This document shows positions 30,507 through 44,559 of a stretch of 64,000 nt of DNA, in pieces (position 1 is the first letter of the stretch; each line of letters begins with the position of its first letter). The notes under the pieces were generated by a model. The model searched no databases, was not told the DNA's origin, and saw only the letters and a program-made list of their open reading frames with translations. This stretch comes from Mrakia gelida (Eukaryota > Basidiomycota > Tremellomycetes > Cystofilobasidiales > Mrakiaceae): positions 496,001 to 560,000 of the forward strand of contig BRON01000004.1 in NCBI GenBank assembly GCA_024345305.1. Direction: 5' to 3'. The position numbers and the translations under genes were made by a program.

Positions 30507-32479
30507 CTAAGGCGAGCTGAGCCCCTTCCCTCCGAGATGAGCATTCATGGCCTCTCGGAAGCCGTTGAGTTTGTGCTTATCGGAGAACGAACGAAGAAAG
30601 GAAAGCGAAGCGAAGGTCAGCCTCGCGTCACGACGTCGACTTCCCTCGATTCGAGGGGAGGGAAAACTCACCCAAGCACCCAAGGCGCACTTCCCTCGCC
30701 CTTCTCCTCCCTCTCCAGTGAAGGGGCACTCTCCCTCGAGGGAGGGACTTGCTTTCGAGCAGGCTTCCTCTCGACCGATGATGGTTGCTGGACAGTGAGG
30801 TGTCGGAAGGGTTCGAGTTCGGAGGGGAGCTGGCATGAGGTAAGGGGAGTGGGAGGAGAGGTTGTGGGTGTGGAGGAGGTGGTAGCCATATCCACTCATT
30901 CTCGTCGGAAGGGATGTTTCACCGCAGTACTCGCCTGGGAGAAGATGCGAGAGGACGGGAGAGGAGTCAGCGTGCGAGACGAGACGAGCGGAGATGAGAC
31001 GCGAGGAGGCTCACAGAAGGCGACTCGAGTTCGAGAATCGTTTCCCTTGGTCCATCGAGGAGCGTAGAGCTGTGGAACATCGTGTAGATCGAGTGGTTGA
31101 GGTCAGCGACGAGCGTTCAAAAAGGAAAAAGACGCGTCGAGCAGAGAAGACGAAAAGGGACGACGCGACTCACGTTCTCGTCAGGAACTGATCTCTTGAC
31201 GTATCCCTCCCCCTCTGCGGCCTCAGTGGGAGTGAAAGATCGAGGGGGAAGCGTAGGAGGGAAGATGAGCATTCCTGAAATCCCAAGGAAGAGAGGATCA
31301 GCGCTCGTTTCGTAACCGGTTCGAAGATCGACGACTCGCGCGACTCACTCGTCTTCCCAGGATCCAACCCTCTTCCGATTCTCTTCTTCTTCTTCTTTGC
31401 ACTTTCCGACGCATCTCCTTGTTCCCTCTCCCTCTTCAGCCCAGCGTTGATCTTCTGCTGCTGCTCCTGATGTCGTCGTTGAAGTTCTTCAAGGCTGAGC
31501 GACGCGAGGGGAGTTGGGTCGGGAGGAGGAGGGAGAGAGGATTGAGCTGCGACGGCGAGGATGTCGAGAGCTGTGTGATCGTTGTTGGAGGGTTGGGAGG
31601 AGAAAGAAGAAGAGGAGGAGGAGGTGGAAGCGTGAGAGGAGGGTCGGTTGCGGCTGTGGTTGAGCGGCGAGGGTTGACGAGCGAAGGTGGGTTGAGGATC
31701 GTTGAAGTCGAATTGCTGGATAGGGATGGGCTCGAAGGAAGGCAGACCGTACTCGGGAGCGATGGTAGGGGAGAGGGACGAGGATGGGGATCTTGACGAC
31801 CCTGAGTGACTCGAGGAACCTTGGGAGAGAGGCGAGCCTGGAGCGGGAGGAGAGTTCTGATGGAACTGTTGAGGCGTCGGTCTCGGGGAGGAGGCGTGGG
31901 TTGACTGGAAGAAATATAGACACGAAGCAAGCGAAAAGGTCAGTGAATGAGTCGGACTCTACTTTTGGAGGAGAGTTGTTCCTGCTGAACCGATTTCTCA
32001 TCCGAGAACAGCGAGTTGGGAGCCGAGCCGACATCGTCGGACGAGGAGGGAAGCGAGCTTACCTGTCTTTTCGCGCCAAAGTTGAAGACAGGAATGGAAC
32101 TCGCGAGTTCTACAGGCTTCTCGACAAGACCGCTTCCACTCCCTGATGCATCTCCTTGAGGGAGAGCGAAAGGGTGGTGTCTGAAGTCCGGAAAGGCACC
32201 GAACGAGCTGATGGAAGGCAGAGGAGGTTGAGCCGCGAAGTTGAAGGCGAAGGGTCCCAGAGATCCAAAATCGAAAGAATTGGAAGCTTGAGGGTTGGGA
32301 GTTCCTAGGTCGAAGAGTTGAGAGGGATCCTGGAGGTGTGGGCGATTCGTAAGGTGGAAAGAAGGAGAGGTGGAGGGGTTGGAAGGTGAGGAGGAGATTG
32401 AGGGAGGGAGAGGAGGCCGGGCAACCGCGAACGAAGTGGACGAGGAAGATTGAGCGAAGAATGGGTGGGAGGAGGACAT
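30507..32479 (-). CDS. Low-complexity protein with C-terminal Cys/His-rich module
   Basis: Unnamed. Six exons: 32479-32063, 31904-31349, 31274-31174, 31069-31015, 30934-30672, 30575-30507, giving 486 aa. The first 300 residues are Ser/Pro/Phe/Gln-rich with no fold visible, then a Lys-rich patch (ESAKKKKKRIGRG) that could serve nuclear import. The conserved-looking end is LYAPRWTKGNDSRTRV, AFCEYCGETSLPTRM, SGYGYHLLHTHNL, then further Cys (ACSK, ECPF, KCALGAW). The CxxC followed by HxxxH-like spacing looks zinc-binding, and the layout (unstructured N-terminus, aromatic WxxG, CxxC, YHxxHxH) recalls the C-terminal domain of fungal Rua1-type regulators; that match is tentative. The start is uncertain: ATG at 32479 is chosen, but a small upstream exon starting at 32683 (MNQYNWAQGLS, then GTGAGC) is possible although no matching acceptor was found. 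Confidence 0.6.
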
Positions 32480-34154
32480 GGTGAGTGGTGGTTGAGAGTA
32501 CGACGAGAGAGTGAGGTAAGGAGGAGGAGAGAACGAGCGAAAGAAGGAGGTGGACGGCATGTCAGCTCAACGAAACCCTTTGCTGATGCATCGTACGCTA
32601 ACTCTCGAGAGGTGGGAAGCGAGCGAGGGAGGAGGGAGATGGAAGCTCACCGAAAGACCCTGAGCCCAGTTGTACTGATTCATTTCTTGAGTCGAGGAGG
32701 AAGAGGAGAAGGAGAGGTTGTCGAGCGGGTTGAGGAGGTGGTGGTGGGTGGAGAAGAAGAGCAAAATTGGAAGGAGGAGAGAGGGCTAGCTCATCGCCTC
32801 CCCTCGAGCTCAGTCATGCGCCGGACGAGCCGACTTGTTTCTTTTTTGCCCTATGCCCGATTCCCCCAAGGCATGCCCGCCTTCCATGAACAGAGCTTCA
32901 CCAGCCCAGTATAGTGCGTACGAAAACGCTCCCTTGCTCTGAAGAGTTTCCTCGTAGAAATCGCAGCAGATCTCGTTCTTCTTCTCGCGAGCTCGCTCCC
33001 TCGGTTGATCTGTTTCTCCGTCTTCCCCTTGTCCTCTTCTTTTCTCTCACATCTTACGAGAAGTTGAAAAGGCAGCGCGTACATCTGGTTTTCGGGCATC
33101 CCCTCGCTACAGAAAAGGGAGCCATGCGAGGGATAAAGGAAAGCATCAGATCGAAAAGAGATCGGTTCGTCGCGGCTGCTTCGGTTTCTCCTTCTTTGAT
33201 TTCGTTCCAACGATCCCTTGCCGTGTCTCAACCGTCTATAAGAACGACAATCTGTCTGGATCTTGCCCGACAAGTCCGAGCTCGGTTCTGTGAAGTGGTT
33301 CTTGCTTCCGAGTCGTCGAAATCGTGCGGGAGGACAGCGTGGGCTGAAATTGAAACGAGGTACGACGCGACTCTCCCTCTCTTTCACTGAGCGCCGAGTC
33401 GAGCGAGCTCGATGTCAACGCTCGAGCTACTGGTAGATTGTACAAGGGAATGGAAAGCAGCTCCAGTTCTCTCGTCCATCAGCTGGGCAGTGCGAAGAGC
33501 AGACGAAGACGACTCACGAAGCTGAAAAAGACACGTCTGCTCGCTCTGCTCTTAAACTCTTCGAAATGGGGAAGGCTCTGCCCCCGAGATCCCTGAGATG
33601 AGTGTAACAGATGTGGAAATTCACAAAGACTTTAAGAGAGATTGGAGTGGTCCGAGAGAAGGTCGAGACAAAGTGACGGGGGAACTCGCGACGCGTCTCC
33701 GCGTCGTTCTGGCTAGGCTCTCGTCGTCTGTCTGACTCAGAGACGCAACAGACCAGTCAGCATTCAATGTTCTTGCAGCCTGATTGCTCTCAGAGAAGTA
33801 GCTACTTTTCCTGGTGCGAGGATAATCGACTTCTTGCTCCGGAGACGACGCGTCGCGACTCGAGCTTCTTTTCTCTTTCCTTCACCTCAGCGGCCGAGAT
33901 CTCCTACACTTGAGCTTTCTGAGTCTCTGAAAGTCCATCTATCGTCTCGAGCCCAATATTTGGACCCCTACAGTCCTTTCCTCAAACGTTTGAGTTTTTC
34001 TAATGCTCTCTGACCTCTCCTTACCTTTGCTCCCTTAACTTTCGACGTGGAGACTTCCAGACGACTCACCTCACCTCCTTCCCCCTCCCCAACACCACCA
34101 ACCTTCCTCAACCACCTCTCTCCTTTCTCCCTCCACCTCTCTCATCTCTTTCTC
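32480..34154. promoter_or_regulatory. Long divergent intergenic region
   Basis: The longest gene-poor stretch of the window (about 1.7 kb), between two divergent starts. It has GACGCGTC palindromes near 33692 and 33847. I see no open frame with protein-like composition and no tRNA or snRNA I can name. A long leader, a non-coding RNA or an unseen small gene are all possible. Confidence 0.35.
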
Positions 34155-35694
34155 ATGTTCGCCACACGTTCGGAATACGGTTCGTCTCGCGCCTCTGGCT
34201 CTGATGGAGGGAAGAGAGCAAGAAGGAAGGAGAGCTGACCATCTCGTCTCCTTCCTTTCCTTTCTCAGATCGAGGAGTCAACACCTTCTCGCCAGAAGGT
34301 CAGTCTTGGACTTAGTTGCCGCGAGAGTACTTCTGGTAGAGCGTAGGAGCTGATTTCGTCCTTCTTGCTGTCTCCGTTCGCTCTGTAGGACGACTCTTCC
34401 AAGGTGCGTGGCCTCCTCCTTCCAGCCCGACCTCGAGAGATGCCCACCTTCCTCCTCTTCTGGAGGCTCTTGACTGACCTCAGTTTCTTTCTCTCCTCCC
34501 CCCTCTAGTCGAGTACGCTATCGAGGCCATCAAGGTTTGTCCCTCGTCTCTCCTCTCGAGCCGAAAGAGTGCGAGCCCATCTCTTCGACAATTCACAGCT
34601 GACAAGCTCTCTCCTTCCTTCCCTCCCTCCCCTCCCTCCTTCTCCTTCAGCTCGGATCCACAACCGTCGGTATCCGAACCTCTCACGGAGTCGTCCTCGG
34701 AGTAGAGAAGCGAGTCTCCTCCAAACTCCTCGAATCGTCCTCCATCGAAAAGATCATGGAGATCGACTCCCACATCGGATGCGCTATGTCTGGACTCACC
34801 GCCGACGCTCGAACGATGATTGACCACGCTAGGGTCACCAGTCAGAACCACTCGTTCGTTTACGACGAGCCCGTGGGAGTGGAGAGCTGTGCGCAGGCGG
34901 TGTGTGATCTGGCGTTGAGGTTCGGAGAGAGTGTGGAGGACGATGAGGCTTTGATGGTGAGCTTTGAGCTTCGACGTTCCTTTCCCTTCTTGACCCCCCT
35001 CCGCTCGAAGAGAGCGAGACAAGCTCTCTTACTGACCATGGTCTCTCCCTTATCTCCTGCAGAGTCGACCCTTCGGAGTTGCGCTGTTGATCGCTGGAGT
35101 TGACGAGCGAGGACCTCAACTGTTCGTCCCACCTCGACCTCGCTTCCTTCCTTCCATCTCCTCGAGAACGCTGAACCCATCCCTCACTTTTATTCCTTCA
35201 GCTTCCACACCGACCCCTCTGGAACGTTCATGAAGCACGACGCTAAGGCCATCGGAAGTGGATCGGAGGCTGCTCAGGCTGAGCTTCAGGATCAGTACAC
35301 CAAGGTTCGTTTCGTCTCGTCTCGTTTCGCGTCCCTCCCTCCACCCACTCCGTCGCTCTTACTCTCGACACCCTTCGAGGCCCGACGCTGACCCCCTCTC
35401 CTACCTCCGCCTTGCTTGACGTCCACAGGAGATGACGATCGTCGAAGCCCAGCTCTTGACGCTCAAGATCCTGAAGCAGGTCATGGAGGAGAAGCTGAAC
35501 GAGCAGAACGTTCAGCTGGCACAGGTTAGTAGCCCTTTGCCCGGTTTCGTTCTCCCTATCTTCCTTCGCTCGATCTGAAGCTGACTCGATTTCTCGCTCT
35601 TATCATCGGTACGCACGCCCAGGTGACGAAGGAGGGAGGATTCGAGATCCTGTCGGAGGACGCCTTGAAGGCCATCATCGCTTCGATGCCTTAG
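34155..35694 (+). CDS. PUP2: 20S proteasome subunit alpha-5
   Basis: Structural alpha-ring subunit of the 20S proteasome. Nine exons: 34155-34179, 34269-34298, 34389-34403, 34509-34534, 34651-34956, 35063-35121, 35202-35304, 35429-35524, 35623-35694, giving 243 aa. It opens with [40 protein letters not shown], the alpha-subunit signature, followed by [79 protein letters not shown] and [13 protein letters not shown]. The [18 protein letters not shown] segment is spread over four tiny exons, one of 15 bases (LFQ). Length and motifs match alpha-5 closely. Confidence 0.97.
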
Positions 35695-36446
35695 ATTTCG
35701 AGCTGTAGTTTCGAGGGGTAAAACATGAAATCTTTGCGAGCTGCTTCGAGCTCGTTACGCATACATATTTCTTCCAAGACAGGGAAGAAACGGAAGAGCA
35801 ACAAGGGGAAACAAACTCCCAAGATGATGATCTCCTGTTTTCGCCCTTCTTCGCCTTCCCTTCCTTCGCTTCTAAGCCAACTCCGACTAAATGAAAACTC
35901 CAGGCCTCCCTCTCCATCTTCAACTTCCCTACACGACCTGAGAAAGATAGAGCGATCTCCAGGAGGGCAGTAACGCTCGAGAAGTGCTCGCTCTCGTCCA
36001 ATCTCGTCTTCAGTTTCGAGCTCGCTCGTCCTCCCTGTCGTTCTTCTGTCCTCAAACGCCCAACTCCGACTCAAGACAAGAGGTTCGTGCTCGCTCCTTC
36101 TGCTCCCTTGCTCATCATCATCATCATCTCCACGCGAGTCCAATCGAAAAAGCTGACTCGACTCGACTCTCTCTCTCTTGCTTCCCACCCAAACACAACC
36201 CACCTCGACCTTCTCCTTCGCTCATCCTGCGCCATGCCTTCCTCAGCTCTCCCTCCCTTCCCTCTCCCTCTTAACCACCCACGCCAACACAGCGGCTCAG
36301 AGCCTGTTCGACCAGCCGTCCCCTCACCTCCCTCAGGACCAGAACGACCTTCGACCTCAACCTCTCGAGCTCGCTCCCATCGCCTTGCACCCAGCGTCGT
36401 CGGACTCCGGAACGAAGCGTTCGATCATTTAGGGTATCTAGGGAAC
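35695..36446. other. Region between PUP2 and NPR2
   Basis: The 3' end of PUP2 and the promoter of the NPR2 gene, both on the plus strand. The frame is open from 36087 into the NPR2 first exon, with an ATG at 36234, so a longer NPR2 N-terminus cannot be excluded. No other gene is seen. Confidence 0.4.
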
Positions 36447-39224
36447 ATGGAGTCAGATCAGGATGAGTAAGTTGACTCTTCTGTAGTCTTTCTGCGTGAA
36501 GGAGGGAGAATGAGGAAGAGGGAGGGGAAGAAGGGAGGGAGGGAGTTGATGAGCTCGAGCTGACCCTTCGCCTCGTTCGTAGATCCTTCCTCCCTCGAAT
36601 CGTAGGCATCTTCTTCGCGGTGTTCGATCCTGCTCAGACCGGTGGAGCGAAGGTCACTTGTGAGTTTGAAGATAAACCCTGAGTCAGAAGGGAACAGAAG
36701 CGAAAGGGGGAAGGTGATGCGAGAGCTCACCTTCTTTCTGTCCTTCCCTCCTCCTCCTTGCCTCGCCTCGCTCAAACCCTCGCCTCTCGCTCCGTCACCT
36801 CGCCTCCGGCTCGTTCCATTCGCCACCAGACCAAGTCCCCGCCAACCTCATCTCAACAACAACCAACTCCCCTCCCCCCATCCCTTCCCTCCCTCCCTCC
36901 CGCTCCCAATCCAGAGTTCGATCCCTCTCAGCCCACCCTCACCTCGCCCCTTCTTCTTCTTCTGCCCACTCCTCCCCCCTCCCTCCCTCCTCATCCACCT
37001 TACCACCACCCCAAACCCCCACACCCTCACTCTTGTCCTCCTCCCTCCAACCCCTCCTCTCCTTCGCTCCCATCTCCGACTTCGTCGTCCCTCAAGACCC
37101 ACTCTGCAACCAGCTCGTCACTATCACCTCGGGGCCCTACAAGATCCAGTCCTACCCCGTCGTGATGCTCGGGGAGGGGAAGTACGCGAGAAACAGGTTC
37201 AGGTGGAACGTGTGTTGGGTGTTTGAGAGGTGGAAGTATGAAGGAGGCGAGTTTGAGAGCGTCGTGAGGAAGGTGGCTAGGGTTTTGAGGGCTTGTGAGG
37301 TGAGTGGGCGGCGCGTCTTCTTTGGCGAGAGTCGCGCAATGAGAAAAAGGAGAGGGAAGGAACGCTGACTTTGGTCTCGCCTTCGCGTTCGTTCGTTCCT
37401 TCGTCTTCGCCAGGCGGAATCAGGACTTCTCTCCTCCCCTGAATCGTCGCACAAGATTCCTCAAATCCTGGAACAGCTGTTTGAAGATCTCAACTCTTAT
37501 GCGGAGACGAGCATACCGATCGATAAGTCCAACTCGATAGAGATCAAGATCTTCCCGCTCTTGCCCAAGTGAGTCCGCTCGAAACCCAGCTCTCGCTTTT
37601 TCGACGGGTCGAGAACGAGAACGAAACGCTGACCCTCGTCCCACATCGTTTCCCAGCCCACCAAAAGTAGAAGACTGGCATGTCCCGTTGCCTCTGATCG
37701 ATCTGGCCAAGATGAGGGAGCCGAATTGGGATTTGACGATGGATAAGGTGAGCTTCGCGACGAACGACGAACAAGACGAGCGAGACGCGAAGAGCTGAAC
37801 AGTTTGGTGCTGGTTTCTGTAGGTCGTGAAGTACATCGATGGAGTTCGACACGTCAAGAAGATCGCTGAGTGTGCGGATGCGACGAGTACGTTTACGAGG
37901 ATTTGTATCGAGCATCTTTTGTGAGTCGTCTTCGAATCGGTTTGGGTTGGTTCGACGCGTCGAGAACCCGAGCTCACTCTCCACCCCTCCCTTCGTTTCG
38001 CAGATATTATCAAGGTCAGTTTCTTTATACCTGGACGTCCCTCTTCGCGAGCTGACTCCTCTTTCCACGATGGCCCTCGCAGGAGCCATGCTACTCGACA
38101 TCTTTCAGTTCGTCTGCCTCCTCCCGTCTCGAGTCGTCGTCGGGGTCGAGAAACTGACGCGTTCCCTTCTTTCCTCGCAGATACGCCAACATGTACACCG
38201 TCATGCCAGCCCTCCAGTACCTCTCGGAAGCCTCTCATGTGATGGACGAGTGTGCTCCTTACTCGATGCGAGACTGTTCGTTCCCTTCCTCCCTTCCCGC
38301 CCTCTCCTCATCTCGCTCGAACTCACGCCCTCCTCCCTCTCGATTCTTCTCACAGCTCGCCTCCCCTACCCCTTCTGGCCAACCCTCCTCCGCCTCTACA
38401 CCCAACTCCGTCCCGGTCTCACCGTCTCCGAATGGATGCGCCGCTACGACGTCGTCTCCCTCGGCCTCGACGTTCGTCGGTTCGTCTCTTTCGGAGTCAT
38501 CAAAGGCTTCCTTCGTCGAGTCCATCGCTGGCCAATCTGGGTCAAGCTCGAAGAATGGGAGCAGACGCAGCTCGAGCTCGAGGAGGAGCAGCTTCGCTAC
38601 GGATCAGTCTCGCCGCCGGAAACCCCAGGAGGAGACCTTGGAGGAGGAGGAGGAGCGGGAGAGTCAGGTTTCTCGAACAGATCGATCCGAACGGCCAGCT
38701 CGACGACCAGCTTCCCCGCCTATCAGCACGTCGACCCTCATCACTACACCTCCCAATCGTCCTACTCCTTCCCCAGTCAAGGATCCCCTCCCAACCTCAA
38801 CACCTACTCGAATCCCAACGGCGGGACGTTCAACCAACCCACCGCCGTCCACGGACTCGGCCACCACCAACCCCAACCCATCCCCTCTTCTCGACACAAC
38901 TCCAACCACTCCAACCCCCCCAACATGTCATCCATCCTCCCTCTCACCACCACCACTACCAAACCCATCGGCGTCGTCGTCCCTCCTCCCTCCCGCTCAG
39001 CAGGCGAGAAACCGAACAAGCTCCCACCTCCACCGCCTCGGTATCCGTGGGGAGACAAAGAGTACCCTCCTTCGTTGACGGTGGACATGCTCGATGGGGA
39101 TACGAGCTCAGATGCGCTTTGTGTGAGGTTCCAGGTCGGGTGGGAGGGGGAGAGAGGGTTGGAGAGGGCGCTGAGGAAGTTTGCGAGGGCGAGGGGAGGG
39201 GTGTTGGAGTTGGTTTATAGATAG
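36447..39224 (+). CDS. NPR2: Npr2 (NPRL2), SEACIT/GATOR1 subunit
   Basis: Component of the complex that restrains TORC1 when amino acids are short, at the vacuole. Ten exons: 36447-36466, 36583-36659, 36830-37299, 37414-37568, 37657-37747, 37823-37920, 38004-38014, 38083-38107, 38181-38275, 38356-39224; 636 aa. Hallmarks: LPRIVGIFFAVFDPAQTGGA, KVTYQVP, FAPISDFVVPQDPLCNQLVT, YPVVMLGEGKYARNRF, WNVCWVFERWKYEG, VRKVARVLRACE, WDLTMDKVVKYIDGVRHVKK, DVRRFVSFGVIKGFLRRVHR and the C-terminal RYPWGDKEYPPSLTVDMLDG. Two low-complexity inserts are unusual: a Pro/Ser-rich block of about 70 residues inside the longin-like N-terminal domain, and about 180 residues rich in Ser/Asn/Pro/His before the C-terminal motif. 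One exon is 11 bases (38004-38014). An upstream in-frame ATG at 36234 would add 71 residues; the shorter start is preferred because it places the conserved FFAVFDP near the N-terminus, as in the family. Confidence 0.93.
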
Positions 39225-39784
39225 GTGTGGACGTGGATCGGTATGTCCTTGTGATTTTACGTGCTAGGGCTGGGAAGATGAGAGAGAGAGAGGAAGAGAG
39301 AGGAGGGAGGGCTGAGGGGCGAGGGGGGGGGGGGAGGGAATGAAGGGTGAGTCGCTTCGAGTCTTGCCTCGGTCTTGACGCGCCGAGCTTCGTTGTTCCT
39401 CCTTCTGACTCGACCGTCTTCTTGCTTGGAGCGACTCGTAGATCGTCCTTTCGAAACAGCGCAGAACGAACGTGAGTTCCTGTTCTGCATCTTCGAACTC
39501 GACGCGTCGTCGAGCGAGCCTCCCTTTTTACCTCTCCCTCTTGACCCCGTCATTCCTTCTTTCTCCCTTTCCTAGTACTCCCGACTTTTTCAGAAATCTT
39601 CCCGAGCTGATGCTTACACAAGATCATCCGTCGACGTCGCATCTACCTCAGCTTCGAGACACCGAAAGGGACGGACTTTCTGTTCGGTTGACCTTTCCGT
39701 CTTCTCGCCATCTCCTTCTGACTTCCAACCACCATCTCCACCGCCTCCAACATCGACCACTCCACTCGCGAACACAAGATCACA
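39225..39784. other. Upstream region of the ene-reductase
   Basis: 560 bases between NPR2 and the next plus-strand gene. GACGCGTC palindrome near 39500. Several donor-like GTGAGT and acceptor-like CAG sites could form a 5' UTR intron. No coding region is seen. Confidence 0.35.
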
Positions 39785-42002
<2,218 letters not shown>

Positions 42003-42559
42003 GGCAGGAAGGGGGAGGAGGCGAGGGTTCTGTTTTGTTCTCGTCGAGACGCGTCGCCTTCCGAATCGCGATCTATGCTTTTCCTTTGTTCGAAGACTGG
42101 CCTTACTCGCAGGAAGTCCTGAGATGACGATGGTTTTTCCGACGCGTAGACGAAAGCAGCAACAGCGGACGTGACATGTCTGGAGAAGAGCGAAAGCGAA
42201 GGGACGATCATGCTAAAGAGAAAACGGAACGATCAAAGGAATATGAGGAGCGAAGAGCTATGTTTCGAAGACGCGTAAGAAGGGTAAGGGAAAAGAAGTT
42301 ACGAGACAAGAAGTTCTCGGGGATATGCAAAGAGTCAGGACGTAGGCGGGGAGCGGTTAAGCGAAGCGAGTTGAGAGCTGTGGTTGGTGCGGTGGGTGGA
42401 AAGAATTAGAGCAGTACAAGAGTAGTTAGGTAGGCTAGGATACTGAGTCAACGGAAGGACGATGAGTGTATGAGAGAGCATGAGAAGAGAGAGACAGAGG
42501 AAAGCAACAAAGACAAACAGAGGAGACGCGACGACGACGACGACCGAACGAACGAGAAC
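42003..42559. other. Convergent 3' flanks, no gene seen
   Basis: Purine-rich 3' flank between the ene-reductase stop and the velvet stop. Open frames here are Lys/Arg/Glu artefacts of GAAAG-rich DNA. No gene is seen. Confidence 0.45.
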
Positions 42560-44559
42560 TCAGTCGCTCCCACTCATGGGACTCCCTCCAACCTCGTCGT
42601 CCTCTCCCAACCCGTCAACCTCGTCTTCTTCTTCGTCGTCGTCGTCGACTGCCACCTCGGTAGCGTCTCCGTCCGAGCGTGATTTGGACAAGCGTCGTTT
42701 TCGAGAGGCGGTGGGAAGAGGTGGAGAACTGTGGTTGTTTCGCGAGCCTGAGGAGCCTCCTCTCTTGAGACTGAGTCGATAACCTGGGAGGCGAAGCAAA
42801 AGAAAAGACTGTAAGAATGAGGTCGAGAGAGTAGGCTCGGATGTGAGAGCAAACGAACCTTGAGAGACGAAGTGCTGTGAATCGTCGAACGAGGAGAAGC
42901 GCGTCAGTTCGAGCCTCGAAAGCGAAGGATCAAGCGAGAGGAAGAGGTCAGAACGAACCTTTGCGAGCTTGGTGGATGGTGGTACTCCAGGATGACTGAA
43001 AAGAGAAGAGAGAGAGAGCAGGTCAGTTCTAGATCCGACCGTTTCAAACCAAACATGCTGGATTTCGAACCACCCTCGAAGGCAGAGCGAAATTGAAGAT
43101 CGGCGACTTACTTCCTCGGTGCATAGATGGTGAGAGGACTTGAGAAGCATTCGGCGAGGATGGTAGCGTGAGTTTGAGAGTCGGGAGTTCGAGAGTCGAG
43201 GTCGAAGAGAGTGAAGCGAAGCGAGTAGACTCCCTCGGTTCGGATGGCGATGTCCTGTGAGCGAAACGGAAGCAAAGGTGCAAGGTTCAATTTATCCGGG
43301 AGCAAAAGAAGGAGAAGACGAGGGAGGAACTGACCTGATAGATGAACCAAAGGCCAGCCTCGTTGTCGAGGTCTGTGAGGCAGACGGCTGGAGCGATGAG
43401 GTCTGCGTTTCGTCGACGGGTCGAGGAAAGGCAGGAGTCAGCGACTCAAAGTCGACGAGAGAAGGATGAAGAAGTGGGAAGAGAACTCGAGAACATGTAA
43501 GACTCACTTCCGAAGATGTTCCTCACTGTTTTCGTCTTCGTCTTTGAAGCGACGGCGACGTGCTGCTCCCCTCCTCCAGGCACGGACGGCCACCCACCAC
43601 TCCCGCTGCTCCCCGTCCCACTCGATCCACTGACGGTCGCACTCCCACTGCCACTCCCACCACTCCCGTTGGATCCGTTCAAGCTCCCGTTCGAGCTTCC
43701 GTTGGCGACGCTGCTCGTTCCTGTCGAGGACGAAGCCGTCGAGTTCGCTCCTCGACCTCCGATCGGGATTCGGGCATGGTTTCGTCTCTGAGCTGGAGGA
43801 GGGACACCCTGGAAGGGGTAGGAGTTCCTGTTGTTGTTCGACGTAGGTGCAGAGGAATGGTGGTGGTGCATAGGATTGGGAAGGTAGGATGGATTGAAGG
43901 AGGGAGGTTGGGAAGAAGTGCCGTTGGAGCCAGGGGACGACAAGGGAGGATGCATCGACGATACAGGAGCGCAGAGGTCGACTGAGCAGAGTAAACTCGT
44001 AGGGTCAATGGAGCTGTAGATATAACCGATCCATAGAAGGTCAGTTGAGCCTCGGGCAGGTGCGGATCGAGCCTGGCGACGAACCGAAGAAGAAGGGGGA
44101 GGGGAGGAGGTTGAGCTCAACTCACTTTTCGTCCAACCTGACCTCGCTACCGTCCGAGTAAACCTCCGAGATCCAAACCCTCACTATGGGGACGTTCGCG
44201 AGAGGTCTGCGATCCTTCTCTCCAGACTGGGAGCAGCAAGATCGGGGCGTAGTCAGCGACAATGAAGTCGATCCGAGAGAAATGAGTTGCGAAAGAGCGC
44301 TTGGAGCGAGCTCGACTCACCTTCCTTCCTACCGTAGGCTCTTGGGCCAGCTCAAGGCGGAACCTGAGAGACGAAGACGACGAGAAGGAACCCCAGTCAG
44401 CTCTTCTTTCTTAGAGAACAACGATCCGAGTGCTCGAACGAAAAAGGAAGGAGCATGGAGGGAAGAGAGGAAGAGAAGAACGGAAGCTGACCTGAGAGTC
44501 CTCCCTGCGAACTGGCCTTCCCCAAAGTTGACAAGACCGAAACGAGAAGCCACGTCCAT
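42560..44559 (-). CDS. velB: Velvet-family transcriptional regulator (VelB-like)
   Basis: Velvet proteins bind DNA through an NF-kB-like fold and link development, spores and metabolism. Nine exons: 44559-44492, 44363-44321, 44226-44126, 44013-43508, 43402-43335, 43254-43112, 42995-42959, 42874-42859, 42783-42560, giving about 401 aa. The velvet domain is clear but split: FRLELAQEPTVGRKSGEKDR, RPLANVPIVRVWI, then DPTSLLCSVDLCAPV, a 150-residue insert rich in Ser, Gly, Asn and Pro, then RNIFGNLIAPAVCLTDLDNE, AGLWFIYQDIAIRTEGVYSL, RFTLFDLD, CFSSPLTIYAPR and HPGVPPSTKLAKHFVSQGYR. An insert at this place is known from VelB-type members, hence the subtype. The C-terminus is a basic patch followed by an acidic run (DDDDEEEDE). 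The start at 44559 (MDVASRFG) is the first ATG of the frame, which is open further upstream without an ATG, so an earlier exon is possible. Confidence 0.88.

Noticed and set aside
32651..32683. First exon MNQYNWAQGLS for the Cys/His-rich gene
   Set aside because: The donor is good, but every acceptor found within about 250 bases downstream gives a stop or the wrong phase, so it was not included in the model.
33400..34050. Possible snRNA or snoRNA in the long intergenic region
   Set aside because: No U1/U2/U4/U5/U6 core motif and no convincing C/D or H/ACA box pair; a covariance-model search would be needed.
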